A program made the translations under genes and the position numbers. A DNA stretch of 64,000 nucleotides from an uncultured Subdoligranulum sp. (GTDB lineage: Bacteria; Bacillota; Clostridia; Oscillospirales; Ruminococcaceae). Below are positions 42,369 through 51,280 of the stretch, in pieces. How positions within the stretch are numbered: the first letter of the stretch is position 1; every line of letters begins with the position of its first letter. Under the pieces are notes generated by a model. It did no database searches. It saw nothing but the letters and a program-made list of their open reading frames with translations, and was not told the origin of the DNA. Location: contig NZ_OZ007030.1 in assembly GCF_963931595.1 (NCBI RefSeq), positions 2,224,481-2,288,480 of the forward strand, given 5' to 3'.

Positions 42369-43367
42369 CCACCAGTGAACTGTTCGGCACCGAGAAGATC
42401 AGCCGGATTCTCTGGAAGCTGGCGCCGCCCGTCATGCTGGCCCAGCTGATCCAGGCGCTGTACAACATTGTGGACAGCCTCTTCGTCGGGCGGTATTCCG
42501 GCTCGGGACTGACGGCGCTGTCCATCATCTATCCCCTGCAGCTGCTGATGATCGCCCTGGCGGTGGGCACCGGGGTGGGCATCAACACCGTCATGGCCGC
42601 CGAACTGGGCACCGGCCGACAGGACCGGGCCGAGACCTGCGCCGGGGTGGGCACGCCCCTGGCCGCCGGGCTCTGGCTGGTCTTTGCTGCCGCCTGCTGG
42701 GTGGTGCTGCCCGGGTACGCCCGGATCTCCACCCACGCCGAGGCCGTCATCCGGGATGTGGTGACCTACGGGCGGATCGTCTGTGTGTGCAGCTTCGGGC
42801 TCTTTCTGGAAAGCGTCTGGACCAAGGTCCTCCAGGCCCGGGGCGACATGACCACCCCCATGATCGCCCAGATCCTGGGGGCGGTGACCAACATCGTGCT
42901 GGACCCGCTGCTGATCTTCGGGCTGTTCGGTCTGCCCCAGATGGGCATTGCCGGGGCCGCCGTGGCCACCGTCACCGGCCAGGTGGTGGCCGCCCTCATC
43001 GTGGCCCGCAAGGGCCTGCGCCCGGTGCCTGCCCTGGCGGTGTTCCCCGCCCAGATCGCCCGCATCTTCCGGCTGGGTCTGCCCAACATCCTCATGCAGT
43101 CCGCCTACACCGTCTACATCCTGGGCCTCAACCTGATCCTGGCCGGCTTCTCCGACCAGGCGGTGACCGCCCTGGGACTGTACTACAAGTGGCAGACCTT
43201 CTACTTCATCCCGCTGGGAGCCATGCAGACCTGCATTGTGCCGGTGATCAGCTTCAACTACGCCGCCCGGAAAATCGCCCGCTGTCGCCAGACCCTGGCC
43301 ACCGCCGTGGGCTTCGGGCTGGCGCTGATGGCGGTGGGCGCCTTCTTCTTCCTGACGGTGCCCGGGC
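42365..43367 (+). pseudogene. MATE efflux transporter, C-terminally truncated
   Basis: About 334 residues of a MATE protein, including LIQALYNIVDSLFVGRYSGS, TNIVLDPLLIFGLFG and PVISFNYAARK. Homology stops after FFFLTVPG, about 100 residues short of a complete transporter. The frame then runs into unrelated sequence from a cytidylate kinase-like gene and stops at 43424-43426 or later. It is co-transcribed with the MarR gene (ATGA overlap). The product would lack the last helices and is probably non-functional. Confidence 0.85.
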
Positions 43368-43506
43368 CTCCTACTACCGGCACATCTCGGGCCAGCGGTG
43401 GGGCGACGCCCGGGACTACGCCCTGACGGTGGACGCCTCCATCGGGCCGGAGGCCGCCGCCGACCTCATCGTGCAGTACCTGCAAAGCCGCAGCGATCTG
43501 TGCTGA
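43366..43506 (+). pseudogene. Cytidylate kinase-like protein, C-terminal fragment
   Basis: A 46-codon tail in a different frame from the MATE remnant: ASYYRHISGQRWGDARDYAL, then AAADLIVQYLQ and TGA at 43504. It aligns with the C-terminus of the protein at 328-936 (ASYYNYYTENRWGEAKNYDL, then CANLIVDAA). The differences show it is a distinct paralogue, not a copy. There is no start codon; the N-terminal three quarters are missing at the 43366 join. Confidence 0.8.
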
Positions 43507-43533
43507 CGGTCCCCATCAAACTCCATTTTTTCC

Positions 43534-43561
43534 AACCGGCAGAAGTTTCTGCCGGTTTTCT
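43534..43561 (+). terminator. Terminator after the kinase-like fragment
   Basis: AACCGGCAGA/TCTGCCGGTT hairpin followed by TTTC. Confidence 0.75.
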
Positions 43562-43596
43562 CTGTGTACAAAAGAAAGGATGACAAACAACCTCCT

Positions 43597-44526
43597 ATGG
43601 ATATCGTGTGGATTCTGGCCGAACAGATCGGCCTGTTCGTGATCTATATTGTGGTGGGCATCCTGCTGGTCAAGACCCGCGTGCTGACCCGGGATACCCT
43701 GGAAACCATCTCCCGCTTCGTGGTGAAGCTGGCCATGCCCGTCATGATCTTCACCAACACGGTGGATGGCGTGAACCGTTCGTCGCTGCTGAGTTCCCTC
43801 TCGCTGCTGGGCCTCACGGCGCTGCTCTACATCTGTACCTTTGTGATGGCCAGGCTGATGGCCGCCGCCTTCCGGCTCCAGGGCGACCGCGCCCAGGTCT
43901 ACCGCGCCCTGACCATGTTCGGCAACGTGGGCTTCATGGGCATCCCCATCGTCTCCAGCATCTTCCCCGACTACGGCATGCTCTACATCGCCGTCTTCAC
44001 CATCATCGACCAGATGGTGCTCTGGACGCTGGGCGTCAAGCTCACCACCCCCGGCGGCAAGGGCTCCTTTGACCCCAAAAAGATGATCAACCCCTGCACG
44101 GTGGCCATCGTGCTGTCGGTGGTGATGGTCCTCACCGGGCTGAAACTGCCGTCGCTGCTCAACACCGCCCTGGACAAAATCGGCGCCACCGCCACCCCGC
44201 TGGCCATGATTTATCTGGGCGGTGTCTTCGCCTGCATGAAGGTGGTGCGGTATCTGCGCATCCGGGAATACTACGGCATCGTGGCCATTAAAATGCTGCT
44301 CTTCCCGCTGGTCTTCTACTTCCTGCTGGGCTTCCTGCCCCTCAACCCCAACATCCATCTGACCATCTCCTTGCTGGCCTCCCTGCCCGCCATGTCCTCC
44401 ATCGTCATGATGGCCCAGGCCTCCGGCTCGGAGGGGGACTACGCCATGGGCGGCATCCTGGTCACCACCGTCTGCTCCATCGTCACCATCCCGCTGGCCT
44501 GTCTGCTCATGCAGCTGATGGGCTGA
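43597..44526 (+). CDS. AEC (auxin efflux carrier) family transporter
   Basis: A 309-residue membrane protein with about ten helices. ISRFVVKLAMPVMIFTNTV and ALTMFGNVGFMGIPIVSSIF are the conserved AEC segments (the Asn-x-x-Phe-x-Gly-x-Pro motif). In bacteria such carriers move malate, malonate or other organic acids or amino acids. I prefer ATG 43597 to the in-frame GTG at 43564, which lacks a ribosome site. The nearest purine-rich AAAGGA is 16 bases upstream, so initiation looks weak. The substrate is unknown. Confidence 0.85.
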   Translation: MDIVWILAEQIGLFVIYIVVGILLVKTRVLTRDTLETISRFVVKLAMPVMIFTNTVDGVNRSSLLSSLSLLGLTALLYICTFVMARLMAAAFRLQGDRAQVYRALTMFGNVGFMGIPIVSSIFPDYGMLYIAVFTIIDQMVLWTLGVKLTTPGGKGSFDPKKMINPCTVAIVLSVVMVLTGLKLPSLLNTALDKIGATATPLAMIYLGGVFACMKVVRYLRIREYYGIVAIKMLLFPLVFYFLLGFLPLNPNIHLTISLLASLPAMSSIVMMAQASGSEGDYAMGGILVTTVCSIVTIPLACLLMQLMG

Positions 44527-44545
44527 TCTTTCCCCCGTTTTTCAC

Positions 44546-44583
44546 GCCCGCCGCCTGGGGTTTGCAGGCCGCGGGCTTTTTGT
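44546..44583 (+). terminator. Terminator after the AEC gene
   Basis: GCCCGC-GCCTG / CAGGC-GCGGGC hairpin (with small bulges), then CTTTTTGTTT. Confidence 0.75.
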
Positions 44584-44711
44584 TTGCCCCGGGTTTTCCT
44601 GTGCCCGGCAAGTTCACAAAAAATCATCCTTTCTTGCAAATTCCCACCCCGTAAACGGCCGGATTTTCCGCTATAATGGGAACAATCGCAAAGGGAAAGG
44701 ACGGCAGAACC

Positions 44712-47058
44712 ATGCAAGCAACCAAACTACAGACCAATCACCTGACGAGCCCCCTGGGAATGGACGGCGGCCCGCTGTTTTTGTCCTGGCAATGCACTGA
44801 TGGGCTGCGCCAGACCGCCTATGAAATCCGGCTGACCGCCGACGGCGCTCCCCTGTGGGAGAGCGGCAAGGTGGTCAGCCGCCGCATGCACGCCGAGGCC
44901 CCCGCCGTGACGGGGTCCCGGGTGCGCGGGGCCTGGCAGATCCGGCTGTGGGACGAGAACGACCAGCCCGGCCCCTGGAGCGAAGCCACCTTTGAAACAG
45001 GCCTGACTGCCGGGGACTGGCAGGGGCTGTGGGTGGACCCCGAGACCGAGCCGGTGGAGATTCCCGGCGACGACGCCATCAACGCCTTTGCCCGCCCCCG
45101 CCGGGAGCGCAAGCAGGCCGAGAAGGAGGCGGCCGGCAAGGGAGCGGCGGAGCCCTACCAGCCCCACCGCCCGGCCTCCTATCTGCGAAAAACCTTCACC
45201 GCCCCGGCAGGCCGCGGGCGGCTCTACATCACGGCCAAGGGGCTCTATGTGGCCTGGCTCAACGGCAAGCGGGTGGGCGACATGGTGCTGGCTCCCGGCA
45301 GTTTCACCGCCGACAAGCACCTGGGCGTCCAGACCTACGACGTGACCGACCTGCTGCAGGACGGTGAAAACGAGCTGCTCCTGGCCCTGGGGGACGGCTG
45401 GTACCGCAGCACCAGCGGCGTGGACGGCGACCGCAACCTCTTCGGCGATACCCTGGGGGTGCTCTTCCAGCTGGAGGTGGACGGCAAGGCGGTCTGTGTC
45501 TCCGACGAGGCCATGGAGGCCACCCAGCAGGGGCCCATCCGCCAGAACGATTTACAGCAGGGCGAGGTGTACGACGCCCGGCTGGAAGGGCCCCTCTCCG
45601 GCTGGCACGGGGTGCGCGCCTACCGGGATGCCCTGCCCCTCACCGGCATGAACACAGTGGCCATCCGGGAGCAGGAGGCCTTCCCCGGGCGGCTCTTCAC
45701 CACCCCCAACGGGGAAACCGTGCTGGATTTCGGCCAGAACATGGCCGGGTATGTGGAGATGACCCTCACCGCCCACGCGGGACAGAAGGTGCTTCTGACC
45801 TGCGGGGAGACGCTGGACGAAAACGGCAACTTCACCCAGGAGAACTTCCAGGACCGGGCCCGCCACAAGGAGGGCGGCACCGCCCAGATGCTGGAACTGG
45901 TCTGCAAGGAGGGAGTGAACCACTGGAAGCCCAGCTTCACGATCATGGGCTTCCAGTACGCCAGGGTGGAGACCGACGCCGACCTGACGGAGGCCGTCTT
46001 CACCGCCCATGCGGTCTACTCCGACATGGCGGTGACCGGCTCCTTCACCTGCGGCAATGAGGCGGTGAACAAGCTGGTGGCCAACAGCATCTGGAGCCAG
46101 AAGGGCAACTTCTGCGACATTCCCACCGACTGCCCCACCCGGGAGCGGGCGGGCTGGACCGGGGACATGGGGGTCTTCATCGAGACCGGCCTGACGCTGA
46201 TGGACTGCTACCCGGTGGTGGCCAAGTGGCTGGTGGAATGCCGCCTGAACCAGTACCCTGACGGCCGGATGGCCAACATTGCCCCGCCCAACAGCCGCCC
46301 CGGGTATATGACCCCCATGCTGTGCATGTCCGCCGGGTGGGGCGACGCGGCGATTCTCGTGCCCTACGCCCTCTACCAGCGCACCGGCGACCGCCGCATC
46401 CTGGCCGACAACTACGGGATGATGCAGCGGTGGTACGCCTTTCTGCTGGGCCGTGCCCAACAGACCACCGAAGAACAGCAGGGCGGTGAATACGCCAAGT
46501 ATACGGTGCTCAACGGGCCGGACTACGGCGAGTGGTGCGAGCCGGGGGTGACCCCCATGCAGGCCATGGCCACCCCCCGCAAGAGCGTGGGCACGGCCTA
46601 CCTGGCCTACTCGGGACGGCTGCTAGCCGAGATCGCAGCCGTGCTGGGCCACCAGGAGGACGCGAACCGGTACCGGGACACCGCCGATAAGGCGGCCAAG
46701 GCCTACCGGGCGGCCTTCACCGAAAACGGCACCATCCATTCGGACCGCCAGTGCGAGTATGTGCGGCCCATCGCCTTCGGCCTGCTGGACGAGGCGGAAT
46801 GCCGGGCAGCCGCCGATACTCTCAACCGGATGGTGGTGGACAACGGCTACCATCTGAACACCGGCTTTCTCTCCACGCCCTACCTGTGCGGCGTGCTGGC
46901 CCGGTACGGCTACACCGACACCGCCTACCGGCTGCTGCTCCAGCCGGAGGCCCCGGGCTGGCTGTACGAGGTCGGCAAGAGCGCCAACACGGTGTGGGAG
47001 ACCTGGACCGGCATCGACGCCGAGGGCAAGCCCCACGAATCGCTGAACCACTATTCCT
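44712..47058 (+). pseudogene. Alpha-L-rhamnosidase (GH78), C-terminally truncated and fused to a transposase
   Basis: About 782 residues of a GH78 enzyme: N-terminal Ig-like and beta-sandwich domains (YLRKTFTAPAGRGRLYITAK, LDFGQNMAGYVEM), then the (alpha/alpha)6 barrel with DCPTRERAGWTGD holding the catalytic acid Glu, and VWETWTGIDAEG. It breaks off at SLNHYSY, the strongly conserved motif normally continued by GAV and about 100 to 150 more residues. The frame passes directly into an IS256-type transposase, so translation would yield a 1133-residue hybrid. A TATAAT box (about 44672-44677) and AAAGGACGG site precede ATG 44712. No signal peptide, so it would act on imported rhamnosides. Confidence 0.85.
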
Positions 47059-48168
47059 ATGAGCGTAATGAGCAGCGTCAGGGTTATCGTAGCGGTCACT
47101 ACAACCGTAATCTCACTACCACTTCCGGAGATGTTATCCTCAGGGTTCCCAAGCTCAAGGGCATCTCTTTTGAAACCGCCATCATTGAGCGGTATCGCCG
47201 CCGCGAAAGCAGCGTAGAAGAAGCACTCATCGAGATGTACCTGGCAGGCGTATCCGTCCGGCGCGTGGAAGATATTACCGAGGCCCTGTGGGGCAGCAAG
47301 GTGTCGCCGTCTACCATTAGTGAGCTGAACAAGAAAGCGTATGTCCACATCGAGGATTGGCGGAACCGCCCTCTGCAAGGCGGACGGTATCCGTATGTCT
47401 ACGTGGATGGAATCTACCTGCGCCGCAACTGGGGCGGAGAGTTTGAAAATGTAGCTATTCTGGTAGCCATTGCGGTCAACGAGGATGGCTACCGCGAGGT
47501 TCTTGGTGCAGCCGAGGGCATGAAAGAAGACAAGGCCAGTTGGGTCAATTTCTTTCAGTGGCTCCGCGGCCGTGGTTTGGATGGGGTTAAATTGGTGGTT
47601 GGTGACAAGTGCCTTGGGATGTTGGAGGCTGTGGGTGAAGTGTTCCCCGAGGCTAAATACCAACGGTGTACAGTCCACTTTTACCGGAATGTGTTTGCTG
47701 TTACACCGCGTTCCAAGGCAAAGCTGGTGGCCAAGATGCTCAAAGCGATCCACGCCCAGGAAAGTAAAAAAGCTGCTCGAGATAAAGCCAGAGCTGTGGT
47801 AGAAGAACTGCGCTCCATGAAGCTGAAAGAAGCGGCCAAGAAGGTGGAGGACGGCATTGAAGAAACGCTGACCTACTGCGATTTTCCCAGCGAACATTGG
47901 ACTCGTATCCGCACCAACAACGTCATTGAACGGCTGAACCGGGAGATCCGCCGCCGCACTCGCGTGGTGGGTAGTTTTCCGGACGGCAATTCAGCCCTTA
48001 TGCTGGTTTGTGCCCGGCTGCGCCATGTGGCTGGTACCCAGTGGGGCAACAAAAAGTACATGAACATGAAGCATCTGGAGGCAGCCTTTGAGGGCACCTC
48101 CATTGCCGGCTGACTTCATTTATTCCAGAGACTGCAAACTAAATTTGCGAAAGAATGTTGACACTACC
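47054..48168 (+). mobile_element. IS256-family insertion sequence, left end missing
   Basis: The segment holds a transposase lacking its first 45 or so residues and a right terminal end TTGACACTACC (48158-48168), the typical IS256-family boundary. No matching GGTAGTGTCAA left end is present near 47050, and no target-site duplication can be drawn. The element therefore cannot move by itself. Confidence 0.75.
47056..48113 (+). pseudogene. IS256-family (mutator) transposase, N-terminally truncated
   Basis: About 352 residues beginning YERNEQRQGYRSGHYNRN and continuing through DVILRVPKLKG and SSVEEALIEMYLAGVSVR. The DDE catalytic Asp residues lie in YVYVDGIYLRRNW and LVVGDKCLGM, and the Glu in NVIERLNREIRRRTRVVG. 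Full-length relatives have about 400 residues, so roughly 45 N-terminal residues, part of the DNA-binding region, are absent. It is in frame with the upstream rhamnosidase. Codon use is less GC-rich than its neighbours, consistent with transfer. Confidence 0.9.
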
Positions 48169-48373
48169 TGTGGACAGGGCATTTCGTGTCCCTCCTTTCG
48201 CTAATTGGTGGATGGGGTGGCGTTTTACCACCTCATTTTGGGCAGAAAAAAAGCAGGATACCTTTTTCAGATTTCCTGCTCGGTGTGCCGCTGTGTGAGC
48301 AGCGGGTATTTAGTTGTAAAAGTTCGGGACAAGTTGACCCGATGTGTGTAGAATAGCAAACTGGGAGCTGTCT
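48169..48373. other. Non-coding stretch between the IS right end and the low-GC gene
   Basis: About 205 bases without a credible gene, with base composition falling from left to right. It includes a small GGACA/TGTCC repeat (about 48173-48192), a TGGGGTGGCG/ACCACCTCA region and AAAAAAAGCAGG. I see no promoter or terminator I would defend. It probably came in with the mobile segment. Confidence 0.4.
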
Positions 48374-48889
48374 TCATAAATCAATATTTATATCATACTT
48401 ATCATCAACAAGTACAATATTGGCATTATGCTTTTTTGCAAGTTCCGAAAACTGCACATTATCTTCTAAAACACTTTCCATAGTACACCAATCATCATCT
48501 ATACGATTTTCTACAGCACTTGCGTATTTTTTTATATCGTCAAAATGATTTTTAATATAGTTTTCACTCATCACAAGACAATAAAATTTGATATTATCAA
48601 GATACTCCTCTGTAAAATCCTTTTTCCAATCGAAAGGAATATACCCACCTTCAATAACAAGATCTTGCTTGTTTTCTATGGCTGTTTTTATCATTTCACG
48701 AATAATAGGCCACATATATGCTTCAAGTTCGGCATCATCTTCAGGTGTGAGTTTCGTGTAACCACTACGAATTAAACCCATTTTCAAATGGTCTATTGAA
48801 AAATAGGGATATTTGTATTTTTCGAGCAATTTTTGAGCAAGTACTGTTTTACCTGTATGCGATGCTCCTGTTATTAAAATAATCATCAT
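48374..48889 (-). CDS. P-loop kinase/AAA-type ATPase, low GC (probably acquired)
   Basis: A 171-residue protein starting MMIILITGASHTGKTVLAQK; GASHTGKT is the Walker A loop. VIEGGYIPFDW and a C-terminal IVLVDDKYDINIDL resemble small nucleoside- or metabolite-kinase folds (zeta-toxin/chloramphenicol phosphotransferase-like). The substrate is unknown. The gene is strikingly AT-rich against GC-rich surroundings and lies beside an IS remnant, so horizontal transfer is likely. Starts at 48898, 48889 or 48886 are possible; a GGAG site best fits 48886-48889. Upstream it is in frame with a sensor kinase fragment, probably by chance. Confidence 0.75.
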   Translation of the reverse strand: MMIILITGASHTGKTVLAQKLLEKYKYPYFSIDHLKMGLIRSGYTKLTPEDDAELEAYMWPIIREMIKTAIENKQDLVIEGGYIPFDWKKDFTEEYLDNIKFYCLVMSENYIKNHFDDIKKYASAVENRIDDDWCTMESVLEDNVQFSELAKKHNANIVLVDDKYDINIDL

Positions 48890-48949
48890 TTTCTCCATTC
48901 CAAGCAAAAAATCATCTGTTTTTTTCATACAGAAATTTGTAAGAAAAAT

Positions 48950-49456
48950 TCCTTGTCGTTCTACCTGCTGTTCCTTGACAATTTTGTAGTTGTACATGTA
49001 CTCCTGGATCAGGCTGGTGATGACGTTGATGTTGTTTTCCAGCTGGGTCTGCTGCTCGTCGTAGGACTCGGTGTCCCGGATCTGGTAGATCTTTTCCTCC
49101 AGGTTCTCGCACAGCCGCAGCACGCTGCTGATGGCCAGCCGGCTTTCCCGCTGGGTGGTGGTGTTCAGCAGTTCCCGGGCCAGCTTCTGGGCCGCCTCCA
49201 CCTCGTCCAGGGGCAGCCCCTCGGAATAGCGGCTGTCGATGACATAGTAGTACATCTTCTGGTCGATGCTGGATTTGAAGTCCTGGTTGAACTCCGAGGC
49301 GGTGGTCACGTTGTGCAGCAGGGCGTTGTACCGCATGGTATGGGCGGTCATGAGCAGCAGCACCATCGCAAACAGGGCGGCCGAGATCACCACCGGCAGC
49401 ACCAGCCGGCTCATGGTCCGCTGGATGGGCGCCGGACCGGAAGGTCTTTTTCTCAT
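48950..49456 (-). pseudogene. Two-component sensor kinase (YesM-like), N-terminal fragment
   Basis: About 168 residues: one membrane helix (about 16-40, VLPVVISAALFAMVLLLM), then a helical extracytoplasmic sensor region to about VKEQQVERQ. HAMP, HisKA and ATPase domains are missing because the sequence changes to AT-rich DNA near 48950. Its ATG overlaps the stop of the response regulator gene by four bases, the usual arrangement for a YesN/YesM pair. The fragment cannot phosphorylate its partner. The frame runs on into the P-loop gene. Confidence 0.75.
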
Positions 49457-51075
49457 GCCTTGCCACCTCCCGTGCGGTAATCCCGGGGCGTGCAGCCCTG
49501 GGTCTTCTTGAACAGGAAGCTGAAATAGTGGGGGTCACGATACCCCACGGCGAAGGCTACCTCCCCCGAGCGCTTGTTGGTGGTGCGCAGCAGTTCCTTG
49601 GCCTTCTCCATCCGTTTGCCGGTCACATACTCGGTGAAGGTCATCCCCATCTCCTGGCTGAACACCGCCGACAGATAGTTGGCGCTGACGCTGATCTCCC
49701 GCGCCACCTGGTTGAGGGAGAGGCTCTCGTCGGTGTAGTGCTCCTCCAGATAGAGCACCGCCTGCCGGAAGAGGCTGCGCCCCTGCCGGCTGGAGGCGTT
49801 GTCCCGCAACTGCAGCGTCTTGAGCAGGATCTGCAGCAGGCAGTCCCGCAGCGTCTGGGGCGCGATGGCCTGGCTCAGCAGCTGCCGGTCCTCCAGACCG
49901 TCGGCCAGCTGGGCCGGGTCACCGCCCAGCTCCTGGATGAAGCCGGCGGCGCAGAAGTAGGCGCTCAACGCCAGATACTGCCGCAGCGCCGGGGAATCCA
50001 GGGCGCTGCCCACGTTGCACAGATACTGCTCCACGAAGTTCTCCGCCTCGTTGGCGTCGGCGGATTCCAGGAAGTTGCGCAGAATGGCGGGATTCATCCG
50101 GGCGGGGTCCAGCGCCGCCAGGCTGCCGCCGCTCTCCTGGCTGCCCAGGAAGGCGGTGTTCTCCTCGGTGAAGATGTGCTGTTTGGGCAGGATGTGCCGG
50201 TAGCTCCACAGCCGGGACAGCGTCTCGAAACAGCCGGGCAGCGCGCTGAGCCGGGTCACCACCGGCGACACCGCCACATACCACTCTGCCACCGAACTCT
50301 CCGCCGTGTAGACCTGCTGTACCAGGTCCACCGCCCGCCGGGTCCAGTTGTCGATGGCGTCGGCGCTGCCCATGATGAGCACCAGATAGGTGTTGAGCCG
50401 CCAGTGGAGCAGAAGATATTCGGGATATTTCAGGAAGTTGGTCATCAGGACGTCCCGGATGCGCAGGTTGGCCTCGGAAAACTGCTTCTCCCGCAGCGGA
50501 CTGTCCGAGGGGGTGGAGAAAAAGGCCAGGGCGTACCGCTCGGCCCGCACGTCCAGTTCCAGCCGCTGGGCCTGCTCGTAGATCTGGGGCACGCTCAGGG
50601 CACCGCCCACCACCTGCTCCATGAACTGCAGCCGGGTGTACTGCTCGTACTCCTGGGCCTCCAGCCGGAACCGCTTCAGGTAGTTCTGCTGCTCGGTCTC
50701 GCTCTCGATCTTCTCCTTCACCTCGGTGAGCACCTGGGTCAGCGTACTCTTGGTCACCGGCTTCAGAAGATACCGCTCCACCCCCAGGTCGATGGCCTTG
50801 CGGGCGTAGTCGAAGTCGTCGTACCCCGACAGAATGATGATCTTGGTGCGGGGGAACTCCTTGAGCACCAGTTTGCTCAGTTCCAGCCCGTCCATGAAGG
50901 GCATGCGGATGTCGGTGAGCAGCACGTCGGGCTTCACCTGCCGCAGCAGGGGCAGCGCCATCTCGCCGTCGCCGGCCTCCCCCACGAACTCGTACCCCAC
51001 CTGGTTCCAGGGCACGGTATCCCGCAGTGCTTCCCGAATGGTACTCTCATCCTCAACCAAAAAGACCCGCAGCAT
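49453..51075 (-). CDS. Response regulator with AraC output domain (YesN-like)
   Basis: A 540-residue regulator. The receiver domain (1-120) has VEDE acidic residues at 8-10, phosphoacceptor Asp55 in VLLTDIRMPFMDG and the switch Lys in YLLKPV. A long middle region follows, and a C-terminal AraC double helix-turn-helix (NQVAREISVSANYLSAVFSQ, then AVGYRDPHYFSFLFKKTQG). YesN proteins usually control carbohydrate uptake; the neighbouring rhamnosidase is a natural target (inference). Its cognate sensor gene is truncated, so signalling is probably lost. ATG 51075 follows GGAAG. Confidence 0.85.
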   Translation of the reverse strand: MLRVFLVEDESTIREALRDTVPWNQVGYEFVGEAGDGEMALPLLRQVKPDVLLTDIRMPFMDGLELSKLVLKEFPRTKIIILSGYDDFDYARKAIDLGVERYLLKPVTKSTLTQVLTEVKEKIESETEQQNYLKRFRLEAQEYEQYTRLQFMEQVVGGALSVPQIYEQAQRLELDVRAERYALAFFSTPSDSPLREKQFSEANLRIRDVLMTNFLKYPEYLLLHWRLNTYLVLIMGSADAIDNWTRRAVDLVQQVYTAESSVAEWYVAVSPVVTRLSALPGCFETLSRLWSYRHILPKQHIFTEENTAFLGSQESGGSLAALDPARMNPAILRNFLESADANEAENFVEQYLCNVGSALDSPALRQYLALSAYFCAAGFIQELGGDPAQLADGLEDRQLLSQAIAPQTLRDCLLQILLKTLQLRDNASSRQGRSLFRQAVLYLEEHYTDESLSLNQVAREISVSANYLSAVFSQEMGMTFTEYVTGKRMEKAKELLRTTNKRSGEVAFAVGYRDPHYFSFLFKKTQGCTPRDYRTGGGKA

Positions 51076-51163
51076 AGTGCTTCCTTCCCGCCGGTCGTAC
51101 TGCCGGCGCTTTTCTTCCATACACCGAACAAAAAATGCACACAAAAAAGTTTCTTTCAGGGCG

Positions 51164-51193
51164 GTTATAGGGCAACAGCCGCGGTCTTGTCAA
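51164..51193 (-). promoter_or_regulatory. Promoter of the response regulator operon
   Basis: Minus strand consensus TTGACA (51193-51188), 18-nt spacer, TATAAC (51169-51164). Confidence 0.7.
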
Positions 51194-51216
51194 GATGTCG
51201 AGGCCATGTGGTTTTC

Positions 51217-51245
51217 TTGCATTTTGCGGTGGAGCGTGCTATCAT
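51217..51245 (+). promoter_or_regulatory. Promoter of the first larA-like gene
   Basis: TTGCAT (51217-51222), 17-nt spacer, TATCAT (51240-51245), 35 bases before ATG 51281. Confidence 0.65.
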
Positions 51246-51280
51246 TATAGATAGAATTTTGACATAAAAGGCGACAAAAT

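Noticed and set aside
48374..49456. A genuine sensor-domain/P-loop fusion protein
   Set aside because: The sharp composition change at about 48950, a separate start with GGAG for the P-loop protein and the missing kinase core make an accidental fusion more likely. It is kept only as a finding.
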